Assembly: GCA_000727475.1 (NCBI GenBank)
Contig: KL647290.1
Coordinates: 327,472-391,471 of the forward strand
DNA length: 64,000 bases
Source: Sarcocystis neurona
Taxonomy: Eukaryota; Apicomplexa; Conoidasida; Eucoccidiorida; Sarcocystidae
Direction of reading: 5' to 3'
In this document: positions 35,254 to 48,115 of the stretch, piece by piece
Layout of the letters: each line of letters opens with the position of its first letter
Position numbering within the stretch: position 1 is the stretch's first letter
Translations under genes and position numbers: made by a program
Notes under the pieces: model-generated
What the model was told of the DNA's origin: nothing
The model's database searches: none
What the model saw: the letters and a program-made list of their open reading frames with translations, nothing else

Positions 35254-38200
35254 AACTTCAAGTGCAACTCCGCTATTGGTCGCGGCTGCAGTCTCCGCAG
35301 AGAATCTGTTGTGGTGCTGGTTTTGCAGCCAGTGCAGGATTGTCAGATGCACGCCACTGCCATGTATGTTGTTCACTACTTTCAGCGGAAAGTACTTGGC
35401 CCAACGCAGAAGTTCTAGAGCGAGTATTACCTGGACACAAACATGGGCGCTCAAGTTTCATCTGCAACTACGAACAAGTGTACACCTCATACATATATAT
35501 ATGTATGTATACATATATATATATATATGTATACTTATGCATAGATGTGGATACTCCCGTAGACAATTTGATATCTTGACCACGCTTCTGTGATGCACGT
35601 ACGTGCGAAGATGTAATCGTTGACTTGCACACACCTTCACAACTTTTTAGAAGCTTGCTTTCGAGGAATTCATTGGTAATAAGCGTTCTGCAAATATTCA
35701 CAATTTCCAGGTCCAGGTATGCGCCCATGCTGTAGGCGAGAAACAAAATACACTGCTATTCAGAAATCTTTCTTTGTAATAACGTGACTACTGATACGAC
35801 ATATAGAGCAGTACTGCGTAGATGTCTTTAAAAAAATGTCGCCAAGGCAGCGAGTGAAGGTGATGTATGCTAACTGGACGTACCCCGGGGTGACGAAGTA
35901 CTGGGGTTATCCAGACGAGTACGCACACGGAACAGGCAATCCACTCTACCCTGTCTCGTGACAAATGAGTGTCTGGGTGCCTTTACCGTGTAAGAGCAGA
36001 AAGCCCTCACATGTAATCATCTGACTTTGCAGAGATTTATGTGACTAGAGGAAATAATACAAATCAGCCTTTACAGCATCGAATACGTGGCAAAACTGAG
36101 TGATGCACACACTGCTGGTAGACAAGGACACAATTTTCAGGTACTGCCACAGTGCACGCGGCCCGCGTGGACCGCTCACACCACAGAAGGGCCTACGTGT
36201 CAGCGGTAGTGAGTGCATGCCTTCCTTCAAATGCCAACGCAGCAAACCTAATAAGAACAAATCTACAGGGAATGTGTACGGTGTGAGATATCTATCGCTT
36301 GCAGCGCGGAGAGCACAAGGCGCGGAAAAACGTCCTCGGCTTTCGTAGTACGACAGGTATTCCTGCTGTCTGTCATCAATTCGACTAAGTTATTTCTGGC
36401 AAGTCACGTTGGGCCTGCAGATTAGCCGGTGACTGCATCACATCAGCAGAGCCACCTCACCAAGTCCAAGAGCAAAAGAAACAGAATCAGCAGTAGGAGT
36501 GATACGCGAAGCTGAGCTTGACCTTGTGGGCCCTGCAGAAAAAGTTACCCCTTCTTTCAAGTATTTGCGCCACCACTGTAACAGTGGAGAAGCAGCGGGG
36601 TATCACATAAAAAGTGCATGTGCCCATGTACGCGCGAGAGGCGAGTACTCAGTGGGATTGTGTCCACCGTATTCAGGGGGTATTACCACGTGTACTAGAA
36701 GTGCGCGACAATCAATATGGAGGGAAAGCGGGAAGAATATCTGCCACTTTAGCGTGATATTTACACTACAGGCGACTGTGGCGGCGCCAAGGAGACAGTT
36801 TCCACGTGTGGCGTTTGCTATTGCGAGGAGCTACAGCCCTGTCGTCGAGGCCCCACAGAAGCACACAACAACGTAGCTACGGCAGTTTGATTTTGTGTCA
36901 TGTTCACTGGTCTTCTTTCTATTCCTTTCTGCCCATAGCATATTCTACCGCACTTGCAACTCCTACACTGGATTGCAGCACAAGGCCACAAAGGTATGGT
37001 GTGCTCTCGCGATGCACTAGTACGCAGCTCCCTGGATACCCCACAAACCATACGTGTGCCCGTTCTTTCCGACGAAAACAGGGAGACATGAGTCGCTGTA
37101 CTGTCGTATGCATTGATGTGGTGCTGTTGGAAGCGCTCGGTATAAGTGGAGTGTTCGCCCGCATATATATGTATATTCATTTATATGAATATATATATAT
37201 ATATATATGTATGTGGAAGCGTAGATGCATGCGCGCAGGTGTAGGTTCAGACGTCCGTGTTGCGTGTCTATATGCCTGAAGACGTATGCGTGTGTACGTG
37301 CACGGGTACATGTGCGTATGTTCGTGAGACTAGAGAGTGGCGATCCAGTTGTCGCATCTTCATCCAAGGAAAACCACGAGCGCGTAGTGCCTTTGTAGGG
37401 CACCACGTATTCCGAGAAACAAGGTGCTCAAAATTGTTGACTTGAAGTCTACCGCTGGGCTCCTTGTTCCTTTCAGTTGGCAAAATATTTTCTTTTGTAC
37501 CTAGGTGCATCTACTCGCCCTTTCTGTACGAGAGATTTGAGAACTGCGACTGCAGTAACACCGACAAAACAAGAAAAAATGAGCTTTTAGGCAAGTTCTG
37601 ATGTCCGGTGACGGTTGTCCTCTGTGCCGACCTCTCTGTAAGATGCGGCCGTTAACAAGACGAATGCACATACATTCGCGCGTGGCCGTTGTGTCGAATG
37701 GTACGCGTATGTGCACGTGCAGCGGAATTATACGTTTGCAGTGTGTTTGCAGGGCAAGAGACAACGAGTGCAGCACGTGAAGGACGAAACACACGTACGT
37801 CGTCTCTTAGCTGTGGAATCGATAGCCAGATCGAGTAGAACCGTATACACTCTGCAAAGGAAGCACAGTACTGCGTTTGAGCACGTCCACGAGGCCCGGA
37901 ATTAGTCTAGGTGCTTGCGTGCAGCCACAGCTGGGTACACATTTGCATTACATCCTTACACTGTACGAAACCTCGTCCTCTGAAACACTTTAGACGCGTA
38001 ACGCTCTGATCTTCGTTGTATGTATCTGTTTCCCACCGGTGGTAAATCCCCGAACTTGAGAGGACAAGATCTAGTTGGAATAGAGTGGTTTCGAAGCGTG
38101 TAATGGGCGTGCAAAAAATGTTTTGGGTGTGGATAATGCCCATCAAAACTAATAGACCCACACGACTGGTTTTGTCGTCCATTGTTTATCGGCTGCTTCG

Positions 38201-39660
38201 AGGGCCTTACGCGTTCGGCGCAAGTCGGAGCGGATGCTGCGCAGGTATTGTCTGTAAGTACACGTGCTAGTGTGTATGAGCATTGTCAGAATGCTAGATA
38301 ACCAAATTCTGATCATTCCTACGCACTGTCTGGGGGTACTGCAGGTTGTGCAGAAGCCAGGGTGTTCCGTTTTTGTTTTCAGTACTGCCGGGTACTAAGC
38401 TGGCTCACGGCAGCCGACAACGGATACGCACACCCAACTATTCAGGCACGTACGAATGCGCTTAAACCGTACACTACGAACATATTCGAACGTATGCGAA
38501 AAGTCATGTGACTTGATCAAGGATGCGCATCATCTTTTTAACGACGTTAATTCCGTCTAAAGGAAGAGGCTTACTCTGCTGGCGTCACAGAGGCAAACCG
38601 TGCGGATACAGCTGCCGCACTGAAGAACGTCGTCTAAATCTAAACAGTAGAGTTGAAGAAAGTAGACCGTCAACACGAGGCGTATCAGTCTTGCCTCAGA
38701 TCAACGTACATGTGCAAGAGATCTGTCGATGTGGTGCTGCAAAAGAAACGGTGCTGACGCCCCTTCTGCTGAGCCCGCTTGCGTGCGTCTTTCATTGCGC
38801 GAAGGTGAACCGGAAACAGTACGCTCTTCTACTAGATAAATAAGTAAAATCTACAGTGAAGTGACGCAATCCTCAGAAGTGGCCTTTTTTTCTTAAATAA
38901 TTTAAGCATAGATGCAAATACGTGTAAACACGTTGTACACAATATTGTGTGTACGGATCTCAGCCGGCTTCACGTCTTTTAATGGGGGAGTTCCCAGAAG
39001 CCATCCGAAAGAGCTGCAAATCACTAGGAATATTTGCTGGGGGTCACAAGCGATGAACAGAGGAGAATTCTGGACTGTAATGTGAAGAAGATGCGTAGAG
39101 AATCACATGTGCTGCTCGTGAATACGTGAAAGGGACCTAAGTGCTCCCAAGAGCTGGACGGAAGAACCGCGGTGGCTGCGGACACGTGTGCGACAAACAC
39201 ACCAAACGCAGACGTATACGTGGAGACACACAAGTCCTTCCGGCTCATCAACAGATGAGTTTTAATTACAAACGCATGTAATTAACATATAAAGGAACTC
39301 ACGCATGTGTGCACGCAGCAAGGGCTACAACGGGCGGGGCAGGTGGTGTGATGTATATACGGCCGACGCCCAAGTGCCATGGACCGCCCTGCGAAAAAAC
39401 TACACACACTGCCCACGCGAGAGTACGAGTGCTGCGGCCAAATGTATGCCAGCACTATAAGAGCGGAGAGGAGAGAGTTGTCTAGCGTAAGTCCGTGTGC
39501 CCCCGACTCTGCCGTGTAACAGAATTCTCTGACTTCTGCGTCTTAAAAAAGGAGTCAGGCACAGAATACGTCAGCCGTTACCACGTATATTCGGTTGTCG
39601 TTGCTAATACGGAGCCTCCAGTGTTCACATTCCTGATAAGTTGCTGTTGCCGCTGCTTGA

Positions 39661-39945
39661 TGCTCGCTGTTCAGTCTCCTGTATCTGCTGTTCACAAGCT
39701 TATGACTCTGCAGCTTCTCTAGTCCTGCAAGTGCAGCTGCTAGTGCTCACGATTTCGAGGGCGCACGGTTACGCAAGCTACGCGATGATATGAGTATCAC
39801 GATGCTCGCTATTCCATCTCCTGTATCTGCTGTTCACAGACTTATGAGTCTGCAGCTCCTCTAGTGCTGCAAAAGCAGCTGCTAGTGCACACGGGTTCGT
39901 GGGCGCACGGTTACGCAAGCTACGCGATGATACGAGTATCATCGC
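39661..39945. repeat. Imperfect tandem duplication, period 142
   Basis: TGCTCGCTGTTCAGTCTCCT at 39661 recurs as TGCTCGCTATTCCATCTCCT at 39803. Similarity continues through CTGTATCTGCTGTTCACA, GCAGCTGCTAGTGC and GGTTACGCAAGCTACGCGA to the end of each copy. There are scattered substitutions and no obvious indels. Neither copy holds a clear reading frame. Confidence 0.85.
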
Positions 39946-41797
39946 GCCTGCAGATGCAACTTAGACACATCCCGCGCGTTACGTTTTGTTGAGCTGCTGC
40001 TCTCTCTCTCTCTCGCTTTCTCTTCTACATACAGATACACACATACGTACCCATACCTACGAATATGACGTGCTGCGTAAGCGCCTGCCTCAGTAGTTTT
40101 TTTGCCAACCGGAAGTTCAGACAGTCTGTAGCACTTCACCCGGAAGGTACCGCCAGAGTCGTGGTGCTATCTTTTCCTGATGCGGCCTCCGATGCCTGCT
40201 TGCAAATAGTATGGAGTATTGGCCCGTATTTGCTAAGCGTATACGCATCTGTGTTTGCATGGAGGACGCATTCTAACGGGCACCCCCGCACACACAAGCA
40301 CATGTATATACATACATGCGTACATACAGATATACCTGGCACAGTGTCATGCTGCCTGCGTGTCTTCTGTTTTACATGCCTCCCTCAACACCAAACGCAT
40401 ATACCTCCACAGCCTTATTCCCACAGAAAAACTCACATGCTTTTTCATACACATTCAGGTATACTGCACATGTCGAACCGTGGATGCGCTGTTGTTTCCG
40501 TTCGAAGGAGGGACGGCCCTGGGCGCGGCCTTTTGTGACAGGATACAGAGTTTCTTCTTATTCAGAAACAACGATGCAACAGAGAACTGCGTAATCGTTT
40601 CTTCTGCTCTTGCTTGCTGCTTCGCGTATCACTGTTTCCGCTGCAACAGCGGTAGCTGTTGCTGAAGTGTGGCCTCTCCAGTCGCTGCACCTGTTTCACT
40701 TTGCAACTTATACCGCTTCGTCGTCTCTGCGTATAAAATTGTCGTACTTTCCCTCGTCTCCTCCTATGCATTGTGTCCTACCGCTTCCTTTCCATCCCTA
40801 ATCATACACGTGTAGACGCGGTCTCCTCGCTCATCTTTAGCGAAGCATGTTTCTTGCGGCTTCTTCTCTGTTTACGCACATTAACACGTCTTTCCTTCTA
40901 CTCTTCACACGTGTGATCACAAAATGGTTGATCCTAAGCGTATGTCCGAATGCGTACACTATGGTAAGATACACCAAAATTGGTATACACATACCATAAA
41001 TAAAAAGTATACGTATCTGCACAGAGTGACGTGTGCACATCAAAAAATTTCCTCCTGGCTTCTCCATTTTTCTTTCTCATTATTATTCAAACATGAGTGT
41101 ATACGCGAAAACAGCTGCACGCACATAAACGTAGGTAACACTTCTTTGAGAAAATCTTTATACGTACTCGTTGCCCTCACACGTAGAACCTGCCTTTCCG
41201 CATTAGCTTTCACATACTTGATGTGCATAACGATATCACACATTTTGCTCTTGCGTTTTTCTTCCTTATTACACACACAGGACGGTTTATCCCCACCTAT
41301 TTCAGCGATGCCCACATGTGCATCTGTGTCTTGCCTTTTGCGGACTGCACATACGCCGTTACAGAGACACGCTGTGTTCCTACCGATTGCATTTCTTCTT
41401 TCATTTCGTACCCATACACACAATGAACTTCCTCTAGGTTCCTTGCATACAAGGATGTATATATATATATATATATATGCGTACTCAGCACCGTTTTCCA
41501 CGTATTCTACTACCCACATACGTCGAGAATACTGGCGTGACGCATCGTTCACGGGATAGCATCTCAATCCCGTCCACATTCTCAAATGAAGCATCGCGCC
41601 TCTTCCTCTTCCTTCCAGCTCTAATCATCGCTACTTTTTCCCGTCTGAACAGCGGCGGGGCCATCTCCAAATGCAGATGAAGTGCTTCACTTCCACATCT
41701 TCAGAGGCACGAGTATTTCTCAAGCCTGTCGCAGGCGAGTAGCTCTTCATTTCTGTTATTTCTGCTGTTAATGTTCTACCTGTTTTCGTTCGTGCAG

Positions 41798-41958
41798 CTG
41801 CTCGGGGCATAACAAGGGCGCCACAACAGCAGACGAAGTCCAAAGTGCAGCAACAGCAGCAGCCGGCACGCCAGGCGCAGCCAGGAGCGCAGAGCAAAAG
41901 CAGCTATAACGCCAGAGCAGCAGAAGCAGCAGAAATCAGGAAAACAGTGGAGGACTGA
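41798..41958 (+). CDS. Possible terminal exon in an isolated CAG island (weak)
   Basis: A strong acceptor (CTACCTGTTTTCGTTCGTGCAG, ends 41797) precedes a frame that reads ARGITRAPQQQTKSKVQQQQ and later KSSYNARAAEAAEIRKTVED, then TGA at 41956-41958. All three forward frames look partly coding and I could not settle an upstream exon. Another open frame runs on to 42763 (EAIAILRRAAAARNRRSAAR). Treat as an unresolved candidate. Confidence 0.2.
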
Positions 41959-43634
41959 GCTGCAGCCACAAGAGCCAGCTGGCCAGCAGCAACCGACAAC
42001 ACTAGCAGCAGCACCTTCAGAAGCAGCAGCAGTAGTACCACTGGAGACCTTTGCCAGGACCACCGGCACGAGCGATGAGAAGGCAGCAGTAGCAATGCGA
42101 ATCGAAGCAATAGCAATCTTGCGCAGAGCCGCGGCAGCACGTAACAGAAGGTCTGCAGCACGAACGAAACTGGAAGGGCTGATCCGCACAGCACGGCCGC
42201 CGGACGCCCGCGGCCGGCGTCCTTTTGGGTGTCCAGGGGTTGCGTGTTGTGTTTTACACGAGGAAAATTATACCAGGAAAGTAGGCACGATCGCACACTA
42301 TCAAGCATGTAGAAATTGTCATTACGCGGGCGTAAAATGTTTAATTCCTACAAACGCTGTCCGTTCACGACCTACGCAGAAACTGACGCACATACACACA
42401 CATAAACACACACCTATATCCATACATCAGTCGATGCCTCAAGGAAATCCACATATTCACACACAGAAAATGACACACACACACACGTATCTCCGTATAT
42501 CAGTCGATGTGTCAAAGAAATACACATCCATATTTATATCTGTGGAACCTACGAGGGCGTACACATATCGACCGACGCCACAGATATACACACAAATTTG
42601 TTCTCGTGGGACCTGCGAAGGCATACAAATATACACTGTTTGTCGATGCAGAGCGGTTGTTCACGAGTTCTGCAGTTTTCTCTTCTGGGTTGGACGCCGT
42701 GGTGTACGTACAGTCCAACTTCCGTCGAAGAGAGTAGCTGGCACAGTAGAGCTCCTATCTTGAGGAAACCAAAAAAGTGGAAGAGCCGCTGTTTTCCAAG
42801 CTAGACGTTACCCAGCTCAGGAACAACAGCGGCTTTTTTTTACCTGCACCGCGCCCACCAGTCGTCGGACATGCTTCTTCTATGCATGTCTCACACACGC
42901 AACCGGGTGGGACGGGCAGTATTCTTGGAGTTTACACGGTAAAAATACATCATAGAAGTTCCCCATCCTGAAACGCTTTGAAGAAGAAGAAGGGTTACCA
43001 CCGCACAAAAAAGGCGAATGTGCGACGAGCCAACCTGCTGCATCGATATGCACACGTATGTGCGAGTCGTGATTCCTTCGTTCAGAACAGCAGCCACCCT
43101 GAACACTCCAGGACGCATTTCTCAGAACGAAGCTTCATCTACTGCCCTGGTGATTTTTCGTCTTGTTGACAAGCTGTGATAGTACCGTGCATCTTTTCTT
43201 GTTCCACAAACGTAGCCAGGAGAACTTCAGTTGCGCAACAAGAAGCGGCAGAAAGCAGTGTCGCTCCCTAAGTCATACACCAAAGAAACGCGCTGCCAAA
43301 GGTGCAGATACTGCGGTTTCCCATATATACATCTAATTCTTGGTGCAAATATCCACAACAGATGTGTTGCTCTTAATATTTTCTCCGTCCCTCTATACCA
43401 CCTTTACCTCCTCGGAAACACGTGTGTGCATGTATGCAAATGTATACGTGTACGTCTATGTGCGCAGGTAGACGCAAATCGGCATGTGCTTGTATACGCA
43501 TGTGCGCGCAATCACTTGTAGCTCCAAACGTGCAGTGGACTCCCTTCCCGAGTATTTTCCCCTCCGGTACATTGGCTGGGACTCACGCTGCTGCTGCTAC
43601 TGCGCTGCTGCTGCTGCGTGTCCGGAAGGGGGGG

Positions 43635-46600
43635 CTATGCCTCTTTTTTTTCGGGGGGAGTTGCTGCTTCTTGAGGAGCAGCTGCAGCGAGCGCGTTGAA
43701 AGGGTCCGCAGCAGCCGCCGCCTCAGCAGAACGTTCTTTCTCGTACGCACTGGCCACGCCGTGCAAGCCCTGCTGGATTACCATCCTTTCCCCTCTGTTG
43801 CTGCTGCTCTGCTGCATGTGGACGTACTCTCCTTCTTCTTCTTCTCTGAAAAGTACGCCTTTAAAATGCGGGCGGTCCGCCTGGGTTTTTAATACATTTC
43901 CACTAATCAGCTGCTGGACGCTCATCTGCGTGCGTTGTGCGGCTACTTGCAATCCTGCTGCTGCTCCTGCTGCTGTCCCCGGATTTCTCAGTCGTGTTCC
44001 TTGCTGCTGCGTGCTCTGCAATGTCGTCGAATATACCTCGCGGCCTCTACTGCCTTCTGCTGTTGCAGCGCTTTCTTCTGCTACAGGTGTTGCTCCTGTT
44101 GCTGCTGCTACCGCAACGCCCGTTCCCAGTGACTTACCATTATATGCTGCTCTGTCTGTGCTCGTGGGTACAGTTGCTGCCGCTCTGCCCAGCTGCTGCT
44201 GCAGCGCCCAGAACAGCTGCTGTAGCAGCTCGCTGAACTCCACCAGAACGACCGCCTTCCACGGCAGGACGTCTAGGGCCAAGAATGCGTCTGCTGGCAG
44301 CAGCAACTGCTGAGTTATGCTTTTCTCGCGTTGCTGCTGTTGCAGCAGCAAACATTTCTCTGGACAGCCAAACAAAACTGCTGCCTCTAGCTCCTCGAAA
44401 TTCAACAGTTTTGCTGGTGTTACCTCTCCCATCGCTATCTGCGCTACGTGTCGCCGCTCCTCTTCTCCCTCTTCGTCATCTTCTCTCAAATCTTCGTCTT
44501 CTTCCTCTTGGCTCTGCATGCTGTTCTCTTCTCCAAGTGTCGGCGACCTTTTCAAATTCTCTTGGCTACTTGCCGCACTTCGTCTTGCTTCCCTCCCGCT
44601 GTCCCTGCTACGCTCCCAGTCTCGCTCCCGCTGCTGCTTCCGCTGAGCTGCTGCTTCGTCTCCTTCCAGCAGCCGCAGCAGCAGGCGAGTCGGCGGCAGC
44701 GCACTGCCCCCCCCCCCGCTGCTGCTGCTCGCCCGCTTGCTGCAGACCGGGTCTTCAAGCAGCAGTCGCACACAGCGCTGCACGGCGGGCTGTCCGTACA
44801 CCGGGGGCCCCAGCAGCACCAACCCCACACACCGCGCTGCCGCCACCGGCAGAGCACGTACGAACTGTCGCTGGAGCATCGTTGACGCGCGGTCTTCTTC
44901 ACTCACCAGGCAGTTCTTCACATTAAAATACTCCCTTTCTTCTTCCGATAAATCCTGCAGTTCCTGCCCTTCGCTCTCCGCTGCGCTGCCTCCGGGTCCC
45001 CCGCCCTCTCCTCCCAGACCTGCGAGCAGCCGTGCTGCCGCTGCTGCAGCCGTGCGTCGGTGGGCAGCAGGACATCGGTTGCGTCCGCGCCCTGCTGTCT
45101 GACCCGTTTCCTCTTCTTCCTCTTCTCCAGCTGTCGTATCTTCAGGAGACGGCGGTCCCCGTGCGCGCAGTACCGCTGCGCCCTCTGTGCCGCCGGCTCC
45201 TTGCAAAGAAGTGTGCGCGTCACTGCCCAGCTGCAGCAGTCTTTCTTGAGCCAGAGCCTGCAGCCGCTGCAGCCGCTGCAGCAGCACCAGTTCCATTGGT
45301 GCGCCAGTAAAAAAAGTTGGGTCGTAGCTCCAGAGCTGCACTCCATCACTCTGAGAAGACGTTCCGCCCGTGCGCTGCTGCTGCTGCTCTGCTGCTTCTG
45401 CTGCTGCCCCCCCGAAGCGCAGCAGCAGCCGCAGGAGCAGCGGCGACGGCGGCAAACGCAGACGCTCTTCCAGGTACACGCGCCAGGACGCTGCAGATTC
45501 ATTGCCAGACGAAAGGTTCACGCCGCTGCTCGGTTTTAACAAAGTTGTGCAGTAGCTGTAGAAAGAAGACCCCCTGCATGCGTGCGTTTCACATGCGTAG
45601 GTGTAGTGTCCCCCCCGCTGGAGTCCACTCCGGCTGCTGCTGAGGGGGCCAGTAGCAGACGATGCCAGAGCAGCAGAACTGCCCAAACTGCTGCCTCCTC
45701 CCCCCGCGGTTCCTCCGGTCACTGCTATTGCTCCTGCTGCTGTCGCTCCTGCTTCTTTTTCTTCTTCTGCTTCGACGGTCTTTGTCGCTACAGTCGGACC
45801 CAGGAACAGCAGCGTCATTGCTGCTTTTGCTGCTGCTGACGTGCAGCGTCGGTCAGCCCATTCCGCGTCGCTGCTCCTGCTGCCGTCGTCCAGGCCCCCG
45901 GCGCTGCTACCTTCGTTCCCCACCTCGCTGCTGTTGCTGCAAAAAAACAGCGGTTCGTCCTGCAATGCCTCCTCTACAGGCACGAAGACGGGCGCTGCTG
46001 TCACAGCGGCGGCGAGCGACGCAGCAGACGCATGTGCAGCAACAGGAGCAGGAAGAAAAGACGCCGCGGGTGACCAGGGAGAGGAAGGAGGAACGACTAG
46101 GGAGAGGCCGATTGCTTGATCGAGAGAGCTGTAAAAGATCCGGAATATTAAGCGACTGGCGACTGCTGTGTACCGGGAGACTCGTACATGCAGCAGGCCA
46201 TCCGCTGCTGCAGCAGCTCCTGCACCTGCTTCGCCTGCTTCCTGCCCGCTGCCGAGCAGCAGACTTTCCTGCTGCAGCACCAGCTGGTCGCGCTGCTGTC
46301 GGTGCTGGTGTTGTTGTTGCTGCTGAGGCCCCTGTCCGCGCAGCAGCTCCGGACCTTCAGCGTCTGCCGCAGCCGAAGGAAGAAATACTAAGCGGGTGAC
46401 CCAGGCAGCGGGCAGCACATACAGCCACGTACATGCTGGAGCCGTGCTGACCCCGCACGCCTCGTAGCCCGTGTTGCTGCTGCTACTGCTGCTGCCGCAG
46501 GGATGCTGTCGCTCCGGCAGCTGAGGCGGCGGCACGAGGGTAACGGCCAGCGCGCGGTAGCAGCACTGCTGCGGTGGCGCGCGGCGACGCAGCGATGCTC

Positions 46601-48115
46601 TCTGCAGCGCCACAGGAGGCGGCCAGGCCGATCCTCCTGCTGCAGCAGCAGCCACCGCTGTACTCGCAGCAGAGTTCCCTACTGCTGCCGCGCCTCCACT
46701 CCAGACGCTGCTGCATGTCGGAGCGACAGCAGCAGCACCACGCGCCAGCAGCCCCTGCGCCAACGGCGAGGCGCGGCGGCCGTCGTCCACGGCAGCAGTG
46801 CGAGGGTCGACAGCAGCAGCGTGAGAATCCGGAGCAGCCGGGGGCCTGCAGCAAGGAAGAGAGTCAGGAGGCAGCAGCGCAGACGGGCAGAGAGCCACGA
46901 ACAAATGCGTAGGCGTCCATTCCCTCGGCAGCACTGCAGCCGCTGTTTTGTCCGTCACTCCGCCCCACCGTGCTGCTCGTCCCCTGCGACCGCCAGGAGG
47001 CGGAGAAATCGATGGCGATGAGCACCCGATCTCATTTTCCTCTTCACCTTCTCGGGTCGGATGCTGCCACCGGCCCCCATCTTCTAATGCCGCGCCTGCC
47101 GCTGCTGCAGCGTCTCGCGTGCCTCTCTGGTGCTGCACTTCCCACACTGCGCTGCTGATGCTGTCTCCGCTTCCCTCTCCGTCTCTCGCTCTTCGGTTCC
47201 TGCTGCTGTCGCCGCTGCTGCTTCTCTCCATGACGCCGCAGCTGCTGCGGGCCTCCTCCGGCGACAGCGCCTCTGCGTCTCCTGCTCCACCGCCGTCCTC
47301 GCACTGCTCTCTGACGGCGCGGCGGCACGCATCAGAACCGTCTGCTACGCTACGGTGTTGCTGTCGGCTTCTGCTTCTTCTTCTCCTGCCCCTGTCGCTG
47401 TCATTGCTTTTGCTGTCACAAGGAGCCGTGGCTTCCGCAGGCTCCGGTACACGCAGTCCTGCGGACGGGGAGCCGCAGGCAACAGGACGTCTGCGACTCG
47501 CCGCTGCTGCTGCAGCTGGTACGCCTTCGCCACTGCCGCTCTGGCTCCCCCCCACTCCGCCCGCAGCCGAAGCAGGCGACGTGCTTCTGCGGAATTCCTC
47601 CGGGTATGCGACGGGAGTGTAGCAGGTCGGCGAAGAAGCAGGTGTGGCCGTGGAGACCGAAGACTGCGGGGACGACGGCAGGAAGAACGGGGCGATGTGC
47701 TGCAGCAGGCACGGCAACGCGTAGTGATACCGGGCGTCGTACACCAGCAGCAGCTGCCGCTGCGACGACAGATCTGTTGCTGCTCCTCCTCCTTCTTCTT
47801 CTCTCTTCGGTGCCCCGGCGCGACCTGCTGCTGCGGCTCCCGCACGCCCAACGACGACGTCGCCTGCTGCCGTTGCTGCTGGTGCGGCGCTGCGAGTCTG
47901 CAGTGGGGTGTGGGGATGCAGCAGCAGCAAAGAGGAGGATGGAGAGAGGGTGTCGTGTTGTTGCAGCAGCTGCAGCCGCTGCTGCAGGCGCCCGCAGAGA
48001 GAGTATGAGAAGTGAGAAATATTCAGCGGCAGCGACGTGTACGCGAAGCAAATCGGCTGCGCCGGCGGTTGCTGCGGCCAAGTCAAGCATGCAGTCCCGT
48101 AGTGCAGCAGAGCAG
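43635..48115 (-). CDS. DPH2: Diphthamide biosynthesis protein DPH2, exon 2
   Basis: DPH2 partners DPH1 in the [4Fe-4S] radical enzyme that puts a 3-amino-3-carboxypropyl group from SAM on the diphthamide histidine of EF2. This exon begins after GGGAACAG (AG at 48117-48116) with two bases completing the exon 1 codon. The junction reads EIAAQHLEP-AALLHYGTACL, aligning without a gap to the family pattern DE(V/I)AA.H....(L/V)VHYG..CL. Then come ICFAYTSLPLN, LLLVYDARYHYALPCLLQHI, SRYTAVASRLIFRIFYSSLD and, near residue 1710, MGEVTPAKLLNFEELEAAVL-FGCPE, the C-terminal cysteine motif. DEIAAQH and the lack of a CPRLSIDWG-type motif favour DPH2 over DPH1. Between motifs lie Ala/Gln/Ser/Gly-rich inserts. 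The stop is TAG at 43637-43635. Exons 1+2 give 1,975 codons against roughly 450-550 normally. Confidence 0.88.

Larger units (their letters stand above)
34824..43634. other. Intergenic triplet-poor DNA, about 8.8 kb
   Basis: Only short scattered frames, none with conserved motifs or convincing splice structure. It contains two adjacent perfect hairpins (35203-35253), TA microsatellites (about 35494-35535, 37160-37210, 41457-41480), a tandem duplication with 142-base spacing (39661-39945) and one isolated CAG-rich island (41798-42200). Nothing else seen. Confidence 0.5.
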
